This document shows positions 44,289 through 55,116 of a DNA stretch of 64,000 nt, in pieces. Position 1 is the stretch's first letter; the number at the start of each line of letters is the position of its first letter. The translations under genes and the position numbers were made by a program. Source of the stretch: Hemileia vastatrix (Eukaryota; Basidiomycota; Pucciniomycetes; Pucciniales; Zaghouaniaceae); the NCBI GenBank assembly GCA_030280995.1, contig JASXTE010000015.1:26840501-26904500 (forward strand). The letters run 5' to 3'. A model generated the notes under the pieces. It was not told the origin of the DNA. It saw only the letters and a list, made by a program, of their open reading frames with translations, and searched no databases.

Positions 44289-44528
44289 TGCATCATTGAT
44301 TTTGGTTTGGGAAATGGTATCATCAAAACTATTTGGAATTCTTCTAAGGATAATCATCAAACGACCAAAGCTCCTACTGGTTTGGAATCCTGTCAAGATT
44401 TAACACATTTTTGTTGCTCATTTCAAATCAGTCATAAGTTGATTCAAAGAATCAAAAAGGTAATGAAAGAAGGTAAAGTTAATCGATTTAAAAAAACTTT
44501 ATTTAGATCCAAAAAGTATGGGTATTAG
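44289..44528 (+). pseudogene. Tet-like 2OG-Fe(II) oxygenase, C-terminal part
   Basis: The frame begins CIIDFGLGNGIIKTIWNSSK and continues DNHQTTKAP (distal His of the iron site), THFCCSFQISHKLIQRI and a basic tail to the stop at 44528. It is in phase with the part ending at 21222 once the LTR element and one copy of the target duplication are removed. It ends about 300 bp before the convergent transposase gene. Confidence 0.65.
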
Positions 44529-44933
44529 AGTTGTCATCAAAAATTTTATATTTTTTTGTAAATTTTTAATAAATATTTTTTATGTATCAATTTCCTCAAC
44601 AAAAGTAATGGGCCAACGACCTTGTGTTGTATAAAAGGTAATCATGATAATATTTATTTGTTTCATGGGGTTCCTCTAGCCTATACCTGTGGAAAGTCCC
44701 AAACTTTTGTTTCTAGACTTGGTCTGCATTTTGGCTTGAGGGATTGTCATTACTTTAAACTAGGGAAATTGATATATATTAGATATTTATTTAATAATTT
44801 ATGTAATTATATTAAATTTAGATGACTTCCACCACTTACTTCAACAAAATTCAGGGGGGGTATTGCCAAATTTTCAAATCTGACATGTGAAATTGATGAC
44901 TTAGAAAAATTTTGGTGATATCCACCCCTTGCT
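44529..44933. other. Non-coding spacer with a ~93-bp imperfect tandem repeat
   Basis: Between the oxygenase and the transposase remnant. 44822-44914 and 44915-45015 are two copies of a unit (CCACC..TTGCTTCAA.AAAAT.CAGGGG...TATTGCCAA...ATTTTGGTG). This is where the catalytic C-terminal part of the transposase should be encoded, so that part was replaced or lost. Confidence 0.5.
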
Positions 44934-45704
44934 TCAATAAAATGCAGGGGAGAGTATTGCCAATTTTTTAAAACAGATATAGAATTTTTTTGACTTGTAA
45001 ATATTTTGGTGAAAATTTTTGATGAGAATGTGAAAGTAATTGTTTCCACCTTGAGCAGGTTTCTGGCTCAAAGGAATAGCAGTACCATCAACAAAACCAA
45101 TACATCCTGGGAAGCCCTCTGCTTGCATAACCTGAGATGATTCAAGTCGCTCTTCTTTTGTTGGCCAGGTGAGAAGTTTAGATTACAAGGAGTTGATGGC
45201 AGTGATACATTGTTTGGTATAAGTGTTAACTGAACCATACCCTAAATCAAAGACATTTTCTAAACGTTTCAAAGCGGCTCCATTACCATTTGAACCCAAA
45301 TGACATAGTGTGATGGCCAATTGAATTGAAGGATGTTGTTGTTCTTTTTGAGAATTATTGTGAAATATGGGATGATCCTGAATAAGCTCAAGCAATTTAA
45401 GGAAACATTCCTGAGAAGTCCTGAACAGCTTTCTAAAACTGGGTGTAGATAGTTTAAGAAGTGTTTGGACGGTGTACTTGGGGGTATGAAGTACTAGAGG
45501 CTTTCTGGGAAGAAGGTAACGTTTTGTGGCCATTTTTGATAAAAAGACAAAATCTTCTTCTAGATCAGAATCAGAATTGCAATCAGAGTCCAAGAGCAGT
45601 TCAAGAGCCATGAAAGTCATTGCTTTATGTAATTTATCACAATTTGAAAGTGAGGAAGGCATAACTTTTATATGATATGATATGAATATGTAAGTGATGT
45701 ACAA
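44934..45704 (-). pseudogene. HARBI1-like transposase of the Harbinger element, truncated
   Basis: 45704-45183 gives an acidic N-terminus, then the HARBI1 helical region (FRKLFRTSQECFLKLLELIQ, QLAITLCHLGSNGNGAALKR, FDLGYGSVNTYTKQCITAI). One in-frame TAA (45183) separates it from SKLLTWPTKEER and the DDE core start GFPGCIGFVDGTAIPLSQKP, with the first catalytic Asp in F-V-D-G-T. After GGNNYF homology stops, so the second Asp and the Glu are missing. The family cuts and pastes DNA at TIRs with 3-bp target duplications. This copy is inactive. The usual partner Myb-like protein was not found. Confidence 0.75.
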
Positions 45705-45956
45705 TGTTTTGAGTTATGAAGTGTTATGCTGCGGAGTGCTGCGTATGAATGGGATGATGCTGACAAATCAGTGAAATGGGACTTGATGGTGAAATCAGCA
45801 CTTTTGGTTGAGAAAGTGCGGATTTGAGTGAAATAAGTGACTTATTTCATTTTGAAATCCACCAGTATTGGGGCTAGTGTGTTTTGGAAATCTGCACTTA
45901 TTTAAGTGCGGATTTGGTCAAATTTAAGTGCGGATTTGCTGGAACTGACACCCCCT

Positions 45957-46830
45957 AATGAGTGAATTGGTCATTGTCTTTAAAGTAAAGACCAAAAGCA
46001 CAATATCTTCTTATCATATCTTCTAAGTTTTGTCTCATTCTTTCTGCTAGCCCATCGGTTTGTGAATGGTGTGCTGTAGAAAGTTTTATTTGACAACCTG
46101 AAACATCCATAAGTGATTTCTAGAACTCACACCACACAATATGGGGGGCAGACTTGCTAGTGAGTTTGCAACCTTGGACCCAAACTCATTACAGATTGAA
46201 CACACATTGAGCTATTGATAAAGGAACCATACAATCAAAGATGAAAAAACTCAGCAGAACAGTTTTAGTTGGGTGTTCAAGTAGAGTTCAGTATGGGTTC
46301 AGTATGAGTACAGTATGATTTCCATCTGAGCTCCATCTGAGTTCAGGTTGGGAACTTGCTAGCTAGTCCACCCCCTATATTTTATAGTTTCAGAAGTAAA
46401 TTTTGAATCTCTGTCTGAAACTATTTCTGTGGGGAATCCTGCTATATTTAACATTTGTGTCCACCATAAAAAAGCAAAGTCCTTTTCAGAAACCTCTTTG
46501 TTAGTAGGAATAAATTTACACATTTTTTTAAATCTATCTACAATGACCCAGCAGGATTTATAAATCTTATTCCCTGCTATTGAAAAACCTGTTACAAAGT
46601 CCACCTTAACTATTTACCATGGAGATTTTTGTTTCTTAATTTTTTTAACAAAGCAGATCTTTTTCCCATCAATCTTTTAGAATTTTAACAAGAATCACAT
46701 GTCTCAACATATTTTTGAGCATCATCAGACATTGTAATCCACCAAGATTTATTTTTTACTCTTGTTAATGTTTTATGGAAGTCAAAATGACCTACTTATA
46801 TATAATCATGACATATACTTAACATTTAAT
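45957..46830 (-). pseudogene. Integrase core of element C, split by Harbinger and a MITE
   Basis: The zinc finger region shows GHFDFHKTLTRV ... YVETCDSC (46660-46800). The core gives MDFVTGFSIAGNKIYKSCWV (first Asp) and IVSDRDSKFTSE (second Asp). The MITE (46140-46379) interrupts here; then FWKSLMDVSGCQIKLSTAHHSQTDGLAERMRQNLED contains the Glu region. Reading reaches DQFTHY at the Harbinger edge and continues at 19161. Confidence 0.75.
46140..46379. mobile_element. MITE, copy 2 (inserted in integrase of element C)
   Basis: Same 240-bp element as 15165-15405, with ends TATGGGGGGCAGACTTGCTA and TATAGGGGGTGGACTAGCTA (right end reversed). It breaks the integrase between KFTSET and FWKSLM. Confidence 0.75.
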
Positions 46831-47290
46831 CCTACATTGACGGGTGAATTACAATTAAATTACTTAATTTTTTCCTGTAATATATAAAAAAATCCTCAAT
46901 GTAAAAATTTCCTTTTTCTAATGCCTCCCTATATTTTTGTGTTAAAACACTCATTGAAGCATTAGATGGATCATTTAATATTTTAGTAGGTTAAATCAAG
47001 TCAGGATCTTAAACATAAATATCAAGAATTGATTGCATAACTTTATCCTCAAGATCTATTATATAAATGCCATAAATGTTAATAATCTCTGTCTCAGGAA
47101 CATAAGCAGGATAATCATCATTATTATATACAGGTAATCTAGATAAAAATCTAAATTAGAGTGTAAAATTCCTGTTCTATGTGTAATATTCATCCTTCCT
47201 CTATATCCTGTACAGCTAATTGACATCTAAACATATGCCTATTGGGAGCTTTTATGTTTAAGAGTGACCTAACTGCACTACAGTCAGCTA

Positions 47291-47650
47291 TTAACTAAAA
47301 TTTTTGGTCTTCAAGGTATTAATGTAGCTTCTAAAGAGCCCATAATATTTCCAAGCATTCAAGTTGAGTGCACCATATTTCAATTCACTACTTCTTAGAG
47401 TATGTGAAATATTAAAAATTACTACTTCTGAAATTTTTCCTTCAATAAGTTGTTTTTGATGCAAAGCAGCACCTAAACCAATAAAACTTGCATCAGTATA
47501 CAATACAAAAGGTAATTGGAAATCTGCTAATCCCAAGATGGGGGCTGTCATTAAACATTCTTTCAAATTTTTAAAATCCTGTTGTCTCTCATTGTTCCAA
47601 ATGAATGCTTCTGATTTACTTGTCAGTGTGGTCAATGGTTCAGCAATTAC
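47291..47650 (-). pseudogene. RNase H of element C
   Basis: TTLTSKSEAFIWNNERQQDF, then LGLADFQLPFVLYTDASFIG (catalytic Asp in Y-T-D-A-S) and LGAALHQKQLIEG, SSELKYGALNLNAW. Typical Ty3 RNase H of the RT_RNaseH_2 kind, unlike the family of A/inner/outer/E. Confidence 0.75.
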
Positions 47651-47665
47651 ATGGTAGTTCTTTAA

Positions 47666-48450
47666 CTATTGTATATAATAACCACATATACCAAGAAAAG
47701 ATTTTAAATCCTTTAAATTTTGAGTGATTTCAAAATTCTTGATGGTAGCCACCTTTTTTTGCTCTACACATATTTGTAAGCCAGATAAAATATGACCAAG
47801 TACCTTTAAATACTCAAACCCAAATTTACATTTTTTCAATTCAAGAGTCATTTTTATTTCATCCATCTTCTGAAATACCTTCTTAAAATGGATTTAGTGT
47901 TCATAATATGTTTTAGAGAACACTATGATGTCATAAATGTTTACCTCAAACCATCCTTCAATCATTTCATTATTGAATGTTATATTCATTAAGATCTGAA
48001 ATACTGAAGGAGCATTTTTTGGTCCAAATGGCATCCTGACATATTTATAAATTCACATATGTATTTTTATCAACAAAAAGTTCTGTGAATTCTTTTCAAC
48101 TGGCATTTGATGGTACTCTTTATTTACATCTAGGAAGATATGTACTTAGCACCTTTAAGGGTAGCATGTATAGAGGCAATCCTTGGCAAGGGGTAACTAT
48201 AATCTACTGTGAATGTATTTAATGCTCTATAATTACCACACAGTCTTTCTTTATATTTTTCATAAGAAATAAGCACTGGTAATATCACAAAATATTCTGG
48301 TGTAGTTTCAACCTTTTCAATAATATTAATGTTTAACAACATCTTAATATAATCCTCTATGTCTTTCCTCTTGATGAGTAAAGCAGGGTATGGTTTCTTT
48401 TTAAGAATAGCAGCAATATTATCCATTTCCCAGGTTAAACTAATTCTCAT
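47666..48450 (-). pseudogene. Reverse transcriptase of element C
   Basis: 48450-48130 shows MLNINIIEKVETTPEYFVIL, LCGNYRALNTFTVDYSYPLP. The middle part around 48100-47880 (VNKEYHQMPVEKNSQ..., MPFGPKNAPSVFQ, VFINIYDIIVFS where YxDD is expected) is in broken frames. 47866-47666 shows LELKKCKFGFEYLKVLGHIL and SFLGICGYY. Degenerate. Confidence 0.7.
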
Positions 48451-48519
48451 CTCATGATCTTTTACAAGTCCAAGTTCATTGGTCCCATGTGCAAAAGCTG
48501 TTGGAAATTCTTTATATAA

Positions 48520-49134
48520 CTACAAAATATTTGTCTTCTCAGTTTCATTTATCTGAGTGCCAAATGATGCTTTTGAAATTTCTGTTTTCAGAAGTTCAAT
48601 CTTACTGGATTCTTTTACTTTGCAAATAATATCTATTACAGACTCAATGTGTAAGACTGTCTTAAAAGAATTTATTTTAAATTTTCTTTTACAATTCATG
48701 CCAATGGTAAAATTATTTTTAGAAGGGTCTAATTTCACACCAACCTTTGTCAGAATGTCATTTCCAATGATAAAACAGCTACTACAATCAGTATTATCTA
48801 TTAATACAAATTCATGTGTTACTCTAACATAACAATTTTGATGTTTAAAGAAAAAAGCAGCTTTGAATCTACCAATGGGCTGTGGCACTGATCCTAAGCC
48901 TCTCCAATTTAAACTTTGAAGGGGTTAAAGCTTTGACTTATAATAGCTATCTATTTTCTGTAATGTATATGCAGAAACCACAGACCCAGCAGCTCCTGTA
49001 TCCAATACCATATTTACAGTTTCTCCAGAAATTATTTCTGGAACCGTGATAGGTGTCAGTCTTAAGCTGTCAGATTTTATATCCTTATTTATATTATCAT
49101 ATTCAAAATTAATTAATGATACATTTGAGTACAT
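48520..49134 (-). pseudogene. Aspartic protease of element C
   Basis: 49134-48925 contains NMVLDTGAAGSVVSAYTLQK with the D-T-G active site. 48888-48520 continues FVLIDNTDCSSCFIIGNDIL, the typical second half, then an extension. The D-T-G differs from the D-S-G of the other elements, supporting a separate lineage. Confidence 0.75.
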
Positions 49135-49289
49135 ACTCTATATTGTATTTTCAAAGATGTAAAAATCATCTTCTAACATATAGACCTCATTTTCATCACT
49201 ATATGAGATATTACTGTTGTCATCACGTGAATATTTACTTAATACTGTTTCATTTTCAGATTCTTGCTAATTTTCAAAAATATTTATAT

Positions 49290-50387
49290 TTCTCTCACAT
49301 TTGTGACCTTTAACACAAGGCTTATTACATTTAAAACAAGTGTTTGTCTCATACTTTTTAGGTACTACAGGTGCAGTAGCTTTTTCTGAATTTCCTGCAG
49401 TGGTTTTGAATTTTGATTTTTCAAAGGTTCATTATTTTTTTTATAAGTGGTGTACCTTGCTTCATACTTATGGTTTAATAATATTTCATTACAAATATTA
49501 ATAAATTCAGAGTATTCATTAACCATTATTTTTCTAGCTACAACAATGTCTCTGACAGACATAGGTAATTTATATATTATTTTATCTTTAAATAAGTTAA
49601 ATTCCATATTTGGCTTAATGGCTAGTAATATTTTATTTAAATTCATTAAAAATACCATAGGTTTGTCACCATTCAACAGAGTATACCTTATTTTCTCATA
49701 TAATATTTTCTGAGTTGATCTGAATTTAAAACTTCCAAATTGTTTTTCAATTATTTATTCCATTCAGTCCAAGATTAATCTTTAACCTCACTTAATACAA
49801 ACTCAAACCATAATATAGCAACATCATTAAATAATGAAATTAGTTTTAAGTTATTTCTCCATCTGGTAACTTATATGAGAATTTTAAATTGTCAACTATT
49901 TGAATAAAATGTTGCCAACCAAAGCTGGCTTCCCATCATAAGTTGAGTACTGATAAATTTTTGGCAAATTCTTCTAATTGGATTTAATCTCACTAATCCT
50001 GGGAAAATTTAATAACTCATTTAGTTTAGACAAATGGTTTTGCATTTTACCTTTTACTGATTTATGACTTGAATTTTTTCTTTCAGATTTGACACTTCCA
50101 CCAGATGTTTTCATTTTTGTTGGTTTTGGGAATGATTGAGATTCATTTTTTCAAATGAATAGATTATTATTACACTGTGTATAACTATGATAATCCTGAT
50201 TCCTTAGTAGATTAGAAGTTTCAATCTCATCTTTAATTAATCTTTGTAACAAATCAGAGAGTATTATATTTGTCTGTGAAAAGGTTAACTTTGTTCTTAA
50301 TTCATACTTCAATAAATGTGCTTTGAACAATTTTTTTAACTCACAGAATTTGTTTGAAACGTTGTAGACAATCCTATGAGATTCCAA
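49290..50387 (-). pseudogene. Gag of element C
   Basis: Fragments 50387-50151 and 49676-49365 carry no family name I can prove, but near 49290-49350 the frame reads CFKCNKPCVKGHKC, a zinc knuckle of Ty3 Gag proteins, directly upstream of the protease. Many stops. Confidence 0.55.
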
Positions 50388-50403
50388 AGAACTAGCAAGC
50401 TCT

Positions 50404-50421
50404 ACCCCACATTGGGTGACA
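50404..50421 (-). promoter_or_regulatory. Decayed primer binding site next to LTR 50426-51518
   Basis: Minus strand TGTCACCCAATGTGGGGT differs from the tRNA-Lys site of inner at three positions, two of them CpG to TpG/CpA-type changes. Five bases separate it from the LTR. The 15-mer TGTAGACAATCCTAT at the LTR edge recurs at 50367, marking a rearrangement. Confidence 0.6.
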
Positions 50422-50425
50422 GAAA

Positions 50426-51518
50426 TGTAGACAATCCTATAGTACTAGCTATAGGCCTTGACCAAGGGAGTTGGATAAAAACCAGAGAGAAAATCCCCTG
50501 TCCCTTTAGAAAAATAGAGTGAGATTTACTTGCTAAAGTAAGTTGGTTCCTGTTTTGCTAAAGCCCCTTTTTCAACACACTTGACTGCTTGATGAGCCAA
50601 GAAAGTAGTCCCCAGACAGACTACCAGACCAAAGAACTGAAATGTAGACCAATGTCCACACCAGAGAAAGCAATGATACTTGATTTAGGCTGCAAATCCA
50701 CACCAGAGACAGCAATAATACTTGATATAGCTTGCAAGACTATACCAGAAAACCTGTTTCTAAAGTTGAGTTAAATGAAGAACTAAACTTGCAACCAACA
50801 CAGCCAGTTGTGGCCAAAAAACAGTGAAAACTGAGTGAGGAAGAAGGATATCACCTCCAGATAGTTGTATGATAATTAAAGTTGCCCCAAACTCTCTTAT
50901 TCACTATGTACACACAGACCACTATCTAAGAGCCCATGCACACCAACAAATTTGGCACCTGTACCAGCCAAATTGAATAAAAACCCTCCAGAAGCGCTCC
51001 CCAATCTTCTAAAACAGAGGCGGGCGGGCCACCCAACGTCGGAGATGCTGCCTGAAGCGGCCCAGCCTCCCTGAAGCCAGAAAACCAATAAAAACACCTA
51101 ATCTACTTAGAAAAATTAGCTATTACTACTAAAACCTTTAAAACACAGAATTTCACTATAACAACATTGGGACATGAAATATAGAGCTAAATAAGCCCTA
51201 TCCAACGGTACTAAGTACTTAACCCTAAGATTTAAGGTTAGCCCGTAAAACACAAAAAACAAAATTAAACAGCTATCTTTTGTAATTGAAGAATGAGGAA
51301 ATGACCCCTTAAAACTTATAATATGAAAAATATTATCAAAACATGAAATATATAGAAAAACCGGGGCTATCCAATGATAGTACCCACATACCCGCAGACC
51401 CAATATCCAGGAAATAAAACTAGAAAAATACCCAATTCTTCAACAGATGTCAATTAAGACATGCACAAACAGCGCCAAAACACACAAAAAAGGCCCCTGC
51501 CAATGTTGGAAGACCACA
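50426..51518 (-). repeat. LTR of element D, flanked by both a primer site and a purine tract
   Basis: 1,093 bp, minus strand TGTGGTCTTCC...GATTGTCTACA. The purine tract of D (TTGGAGGGAAAA, 51519-51530) abuts one end and a primer site (50404-50421) the other, so it acts as 3' LTR of D and also as a 5' LTR toward lower coordinates. It has a GC-rich patch at 51000-51060. Confidence 0.75.
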
Positions 51519-51599
51519 TTTTCCCTCCAATTAAGAATGTCCACATTCTTTCTTCATCAAAGCACCATGTTCAACCTTCTTCCCAAATCTGCCTCTGAA

Positions 51600-52210
51600 A
51601 TGGGTCCTTGCCAATACTGCATTGACAATAATCTAATCTGCACCATCACACCTCCTGTCCATCCATACAGAAAGTCCTGCAATGTCTTCCAATCTAGAAA
51701 GAAGTCCTGCTACAGACCTGGTCCATTATCGTCTGCAACAGCTTCACCTCCACCTCAACCTGGTCCATCTTCTACCAGCACCAAAAGATCTAGGCCATCC
51801 ATCTTGATTCCCAGATTAATGAAAAAGCTACACCCCTCCCAGAAGAGTTCCAAAACCACTAAAACAACAAGTTCCACCATCCCTGGTCCATCTGATGGTA
51901 AAAACTTCCATTTCTTCTTTCCACTTTATAAAACTGATGACTTCTCAGTTCCTCCATCTTCTGACAGTGATGATAACAATGTAAGATCCATTGAACCAAC
52001 AACACCAAACCACTTTCCCACCATTAAGGCCAAGTTCCAACAACACACATCTCAACAGAAACACCTTCTGCTAAACTACTTTTAATCCACTCCTGCTAGA
52101 GATCCACAGGACATTGAGAACAGAAGACACCTCATTCACCAGTTCAAGGCTAATTCTGAGCACTTCATTTAATCTCTTGATTCCCTCTGTAATTCCACTA
52201 GTGCTTGAGT
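51600..52210 (+). pseudogene. Antisense ORF-A of element D: zinc-cluster protein with one ligand lost
   Basis: From the ATG at 51600 it reads CQYCIDNNLIC, 12 residues, then C-N-V-F where the other copies have C-x2-C, then QSRKKSC: five of six cysteines remain. The Pro/Ser linker and basic TKRSRPSILIPRL follow. Here the region that is an intron in outer reads through in frame to the conserved block (FPTIKAKFQQH, LLLNYF), a TAA at 52083, and STPARDPQDIENRRHLIHQF with another TAA. Confidence 0.6.
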
Positions 52211-52269
52211 TTGATTCATAAAAGAAAAATTGACCACACCCTCTATAGGATGTAACCACAAACAACCCT

Positions 52270-52799
52270 CAGTTTTAAGTCTTGGGGTACCATCCTCATT
52301 TTATAGTCTTGGGGGACTCAAAAACCCTCAGTTAAAAGTCTTGGGGGACTAAAAAACCCTCAGTTTAAAGTCTTGGGGGACTCAAAAACCCTCAGTTTAA
52401 GGTCTTGGGGGACTCAAAAACCTAAATCATAAACCCAGAAACAGAGATCAACCACATTAAGACACAGAGAAAAAACTAACATTCTGGGGTAATTGTGAAT
52501 AGAGCTGCCAGCCCATCAATTATTCCAAAACTTGCCTTTGCTAAATTCAGAGGCTCCCCCTGTGGATACCCTCTGCCAATCTTTCAAACCCATTCCTCAG
52601 TTTATAGTCTTGGGGGACTACACCATCAAAAAATCCTCAGTTTAAAGTCTTGGGGGACTAAGACAGTGTTTAGTTTAAAGTCTTGATGGACTACTCTTGA
52701 AACAATAGATTTTTCAGTTTAGAGTCTTGATGGACTAAACATCCAAAGAAACCTAAGACAAATTCTTGAAAACCAGCTAGTTTAAAGTCTTGGAGGACT
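52270..52799 (+). repeat. Ten 22-nt inverted-symmetry motifs (element D)
   Basis: Copies at 52270, 52297, 52329, 52361, 52393, 52598, 52638, 52671, 52715 and 52778, between ORF-A and ORF-B as in A and outer. Mostly AGTC-N6-GACT; 52393 is GGTC-N6-GACT. The conserved hairpin, decayed in one arm, is at 52486-52526. Confidence 0.8.
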
Positions 52800-52951
52800 G
52801 CCAGAGTTTTGCATAAATTAAGTGCAGCCAATTTCATACAGCACACACCTACAGCCAAGCTGCTGAACTTCCACCTTCACTTCATCATCTACCCATCACT
52901 GACAAAAATCTCCTTCTTATCTCTTTCCATCATCTTTTCTCACCACAGATC

Positions 52952-53392
52952 ATGACTGGATCCACTGATGTTGACCTTTCTACTCTTCCTTGCTTCACTG
53001 CTCCCAAGGACTATGCCTGAAAACAGTGCATCTACATGTGCAGACCTTGCACATTCACTCTTCCAACTCCTGAAGCCAAATTCTACAACAGGGCTTGTGA
53101 TTCTTGCTACTCCAAAAAGAAGAAATGTGACAGAGATTCCAACTACCCTATTCTTCCTCAATCACCTTCTCAAAAATAACTCTCCATATCCCCTAACAGT
53201 TCCCCAGAGCTTGGTCTAGCCTCTTCATCTTAATCTTCAGCACCATCCAGAAGATCCCGGAACTCAGTTTCCAGAACTCTCCCAAAAATGCCTGCGTCAA
53301 CTTCCCAAGAAACAGCTTTTATCTCTTCTAAATTAGCTCCAAAAGCTTCAGAATCAGCTCCTAGGCTTCTAGACCGCTTCCAGGAATCCTGC
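52952..53392 (+). pseudogene. Antisense ORF-B of element D, cut by element E
   Basis: MTGSTDVDLSTLPCF leads to a TGA that stands where the first zinc-cluster Cys belongs, then K-Q-C, C-R-P-C-T-F-T-L and N-R-A-C-D-S-C-Y-S-K-K-K-K-C. The spacing matches C-x2-C-x6-C-x15-C-x2-C-x6-C if the TGA was a Cys codon. A stop follows SPSQK, then a Ser/Pro-rich stretch. At 53393 element E is inserted; the rest lies beyond the window. Confidence 0.55.
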
Positions 53393-54801
53393 TGTGGCAT
53401 TCCAAATCTGGGTAGGATACTTAGGTGAAGATTTGATTGGACCTTGGTTGGAAGAAAATCATGTTTTTAGCAGGTGTTAATTTGGTTGAAAGGAGTTAAC
53501 TGGATTTTTTTTGGTGGATTTATAGTGATTTTTGGAGGATTTATGGTGATTTTTTGGAGGATTTATGGTGTTTTGGGAATGGATATATGTTGGTATTCCT
53601 ATTGTTATTTGATGGTTTCATGGATTAGGTATTGGTTTTACTGGATTTTCTAGTGCTCTCTTGGTATTTTTGGTGGATGCAGTGTGCTCATGGAGTAGCC
53701 ATTTTTTTCTGGTGCTCTCCAGTGCGCTCTGGTTTGCTCCGGTGATTTTCTGGTGCAAAAGCGAAGTCACTGTGGCAAAGTTAGTCATTCTGGCAAAGTT
53801 TTGTCATTGGTGCAAAAAGTCTGCGCACTGTGGCAAAGTTTGGTCACTGCAGAAAAGTCTGGGCACTGTGGCAAAGTTTGGTCACTGTAGAAAAGTCTGA
53901 TCACCAGTGCAAAGTTTGGTCACTGCAGAAAAGTCTGGGCACTGTGGCAAAGTTTGGTCACTGTAGAAAAGTCTGATCACCAGTGCAAAGTTTGGTCACT
54001 GTGCAAAGTTTGGTCACTGTGCAAAGTTTGGTCACTGTGCCAAAAGTTTGGTCACTGTGCCAAAAGTTTGGCTATTGTGGAAAAATTTGGTTAGAAAGTT
54101 ATTATGCTTACTAGATCAATAGTTTATTGTAGATCATATGCATGTAGGGTATTTTTGGAAAGGTCTGGAGCAGGAGAATCATATGGAGAAGGGAGAATCT
54201 TAGTCTTCTACATGTTTTTTGTCTTTTTGTTTCTATAATAAGGGTCTTTTTTGACAATTAACAATATTTAACATATAACAACAATTATAATAAAAAAATA
54301 TCAACATATAGGGTACCTTTGGATAGCTCCCATCCTTGGTGACTCAAATTTATTTATTTTTTTTATAAAATTTATGAAATAAAAATATAATATAGAAAAC
54401 TCTTTAATTTTGGTGGGAAACTTGGTAAATCTGGGGCAGACCTTTAATAAGACACCTTTGAACAGATCATCCCAAGGGTAGTTTCTGGGGTACTTTACTG
54501 TACTTTTCAGTCTCTGGGGCAAGTGTTGTGGCTTGTTCTAAGTATTTTCTGTGACTTTTATCTGTGTAATCTGGTATTAGGTATGTGTTTTGGGGGTTTA
54601 ATCATCTATTTCACATATTTTTTTCTATATTATAGGTTTCCAACACTTTAAAAGTCTTTCTCTCAGATTTTCAACTTATCCAACTCTTCAAGCTTAGTTA
54701 ATTGAATCTTACGTTTACTTAGAGGGAAAGGGATTTCTTTTGTTTTTCAAACTCTCTTGGATTCTGCCTACAGCAAGGTGACTGTAGTAGTCTACTGTAC
54801 A
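53393..54801 (+). repeat. 5' LTR of element E
   Basis: TGTGGCATTCC...CTACTGTACA, 1,409 bp. Its last part (GATTCTGCCTACAGCAAGGTGACTGTA) is shared with the LTR end of inner and outer. The visible part of the 3' LTR (63483 on) is nearly the same, differing at a few percent of positions. Confidence 0.9.
53756..54090 (+). repeat. Short tandem repeats in the E LTR
   Basis: More than a dozen variants of GTGCAAAGTTTGGTCACT, with spacer types GGCA and AGAAAAGTCTG. The set recurs in the 3' LTR from 63850 to the window end. Repeat number differs by region, a typical slippage-prone U3 array. Confidence 0.8.
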
Positions 54802-54805
54802 TTTT

Positions 54806-54823
54806 TGGCGCCCAACGTGGGGT
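54806..54823 (+). promoter_or_regulatory. Primer binding site of element E
   Basis: TGGCGCCCAACGTGGGGT, identical to that of inner, four bases after the LTR end. Confidence 0.85.
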
Positions 54824-55116
54824 TCGAATTCTCCAGCTTCTGAAGAAACTTACTTGTTGGACTTCTGGATTTTGGTTTTCTGGTTGTTGGATTTTGATTG
54901 GTTGGTTATTTGGTGATTCTGGTAACTGGCTGAACTAGTACAGGATCTGTGGTAGTAGGGATCTAGGTATAGGGCTGAACCCTTGCTAGATCTGTTGTTT
55001 TTGTTTTTGTTTGTTGTTTTATCCTAGTAAAGGGCCAAAACCTTGTAGGATATTGTTGGTTGTCTGGTAAAGGGCTGAACCCATGCAGATTTTATTGGTT
55101 TCTGGTGCTATTTGGG
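54824..55116 (+). other. Leader of element E with three small hairpin repeats
   Basis: AGGGCTGAACCC at 54971-54982 and 55071-55082 and the variant AGGGCCAAAACC at 55031 are short GGG-n5-CCC palindromes in a repeated context (TAGTA-AAGGGCTGAACC-TTGCTAGAT type). The architecture matches the paired GCCT-n5-AGGC hairpins of inner and outer leaders, although the sequence differs. Confidence 0.45.

Larger units (their letters stand above)
19162..45956. mobile_element. PIF/Harbinger-type DNA transposon (interrupted by nested LTR elements)
   Basis: The terminal inverted repeats start AGGGGGTGTCAGTTC and share CAAATCCGCACTTAA (19162-19194, and 45924-45956 reversed). A 3-bp target duplication (AAT or TAA; the phase is ambiguous) joins the flanks back into an in-frame integrase of element C. 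Without the nested LTR element the transposon is about 3.7 kb. It carries a HARBI1-type transposase gene on the minus strand and a Tet-like oxygenase gene on the plus strand, converging. AAGTGCGGATTT repeats lie near both ends (several copies at 45820-45940), as transposase binding sites often do. Confidence 0.75.

Noticed and set aside
51116..51403. Antisense ORFs in the D LTR
   Set aside because: Inside an LTR and not conserved in the A LTR.
53756..54090. CRISPR or centromeric satellite
   Set aside because: Short degenerate CAAAGTTTGGTCACT repeats confined to both LTRs of one element; simple LTR tandem repeats.
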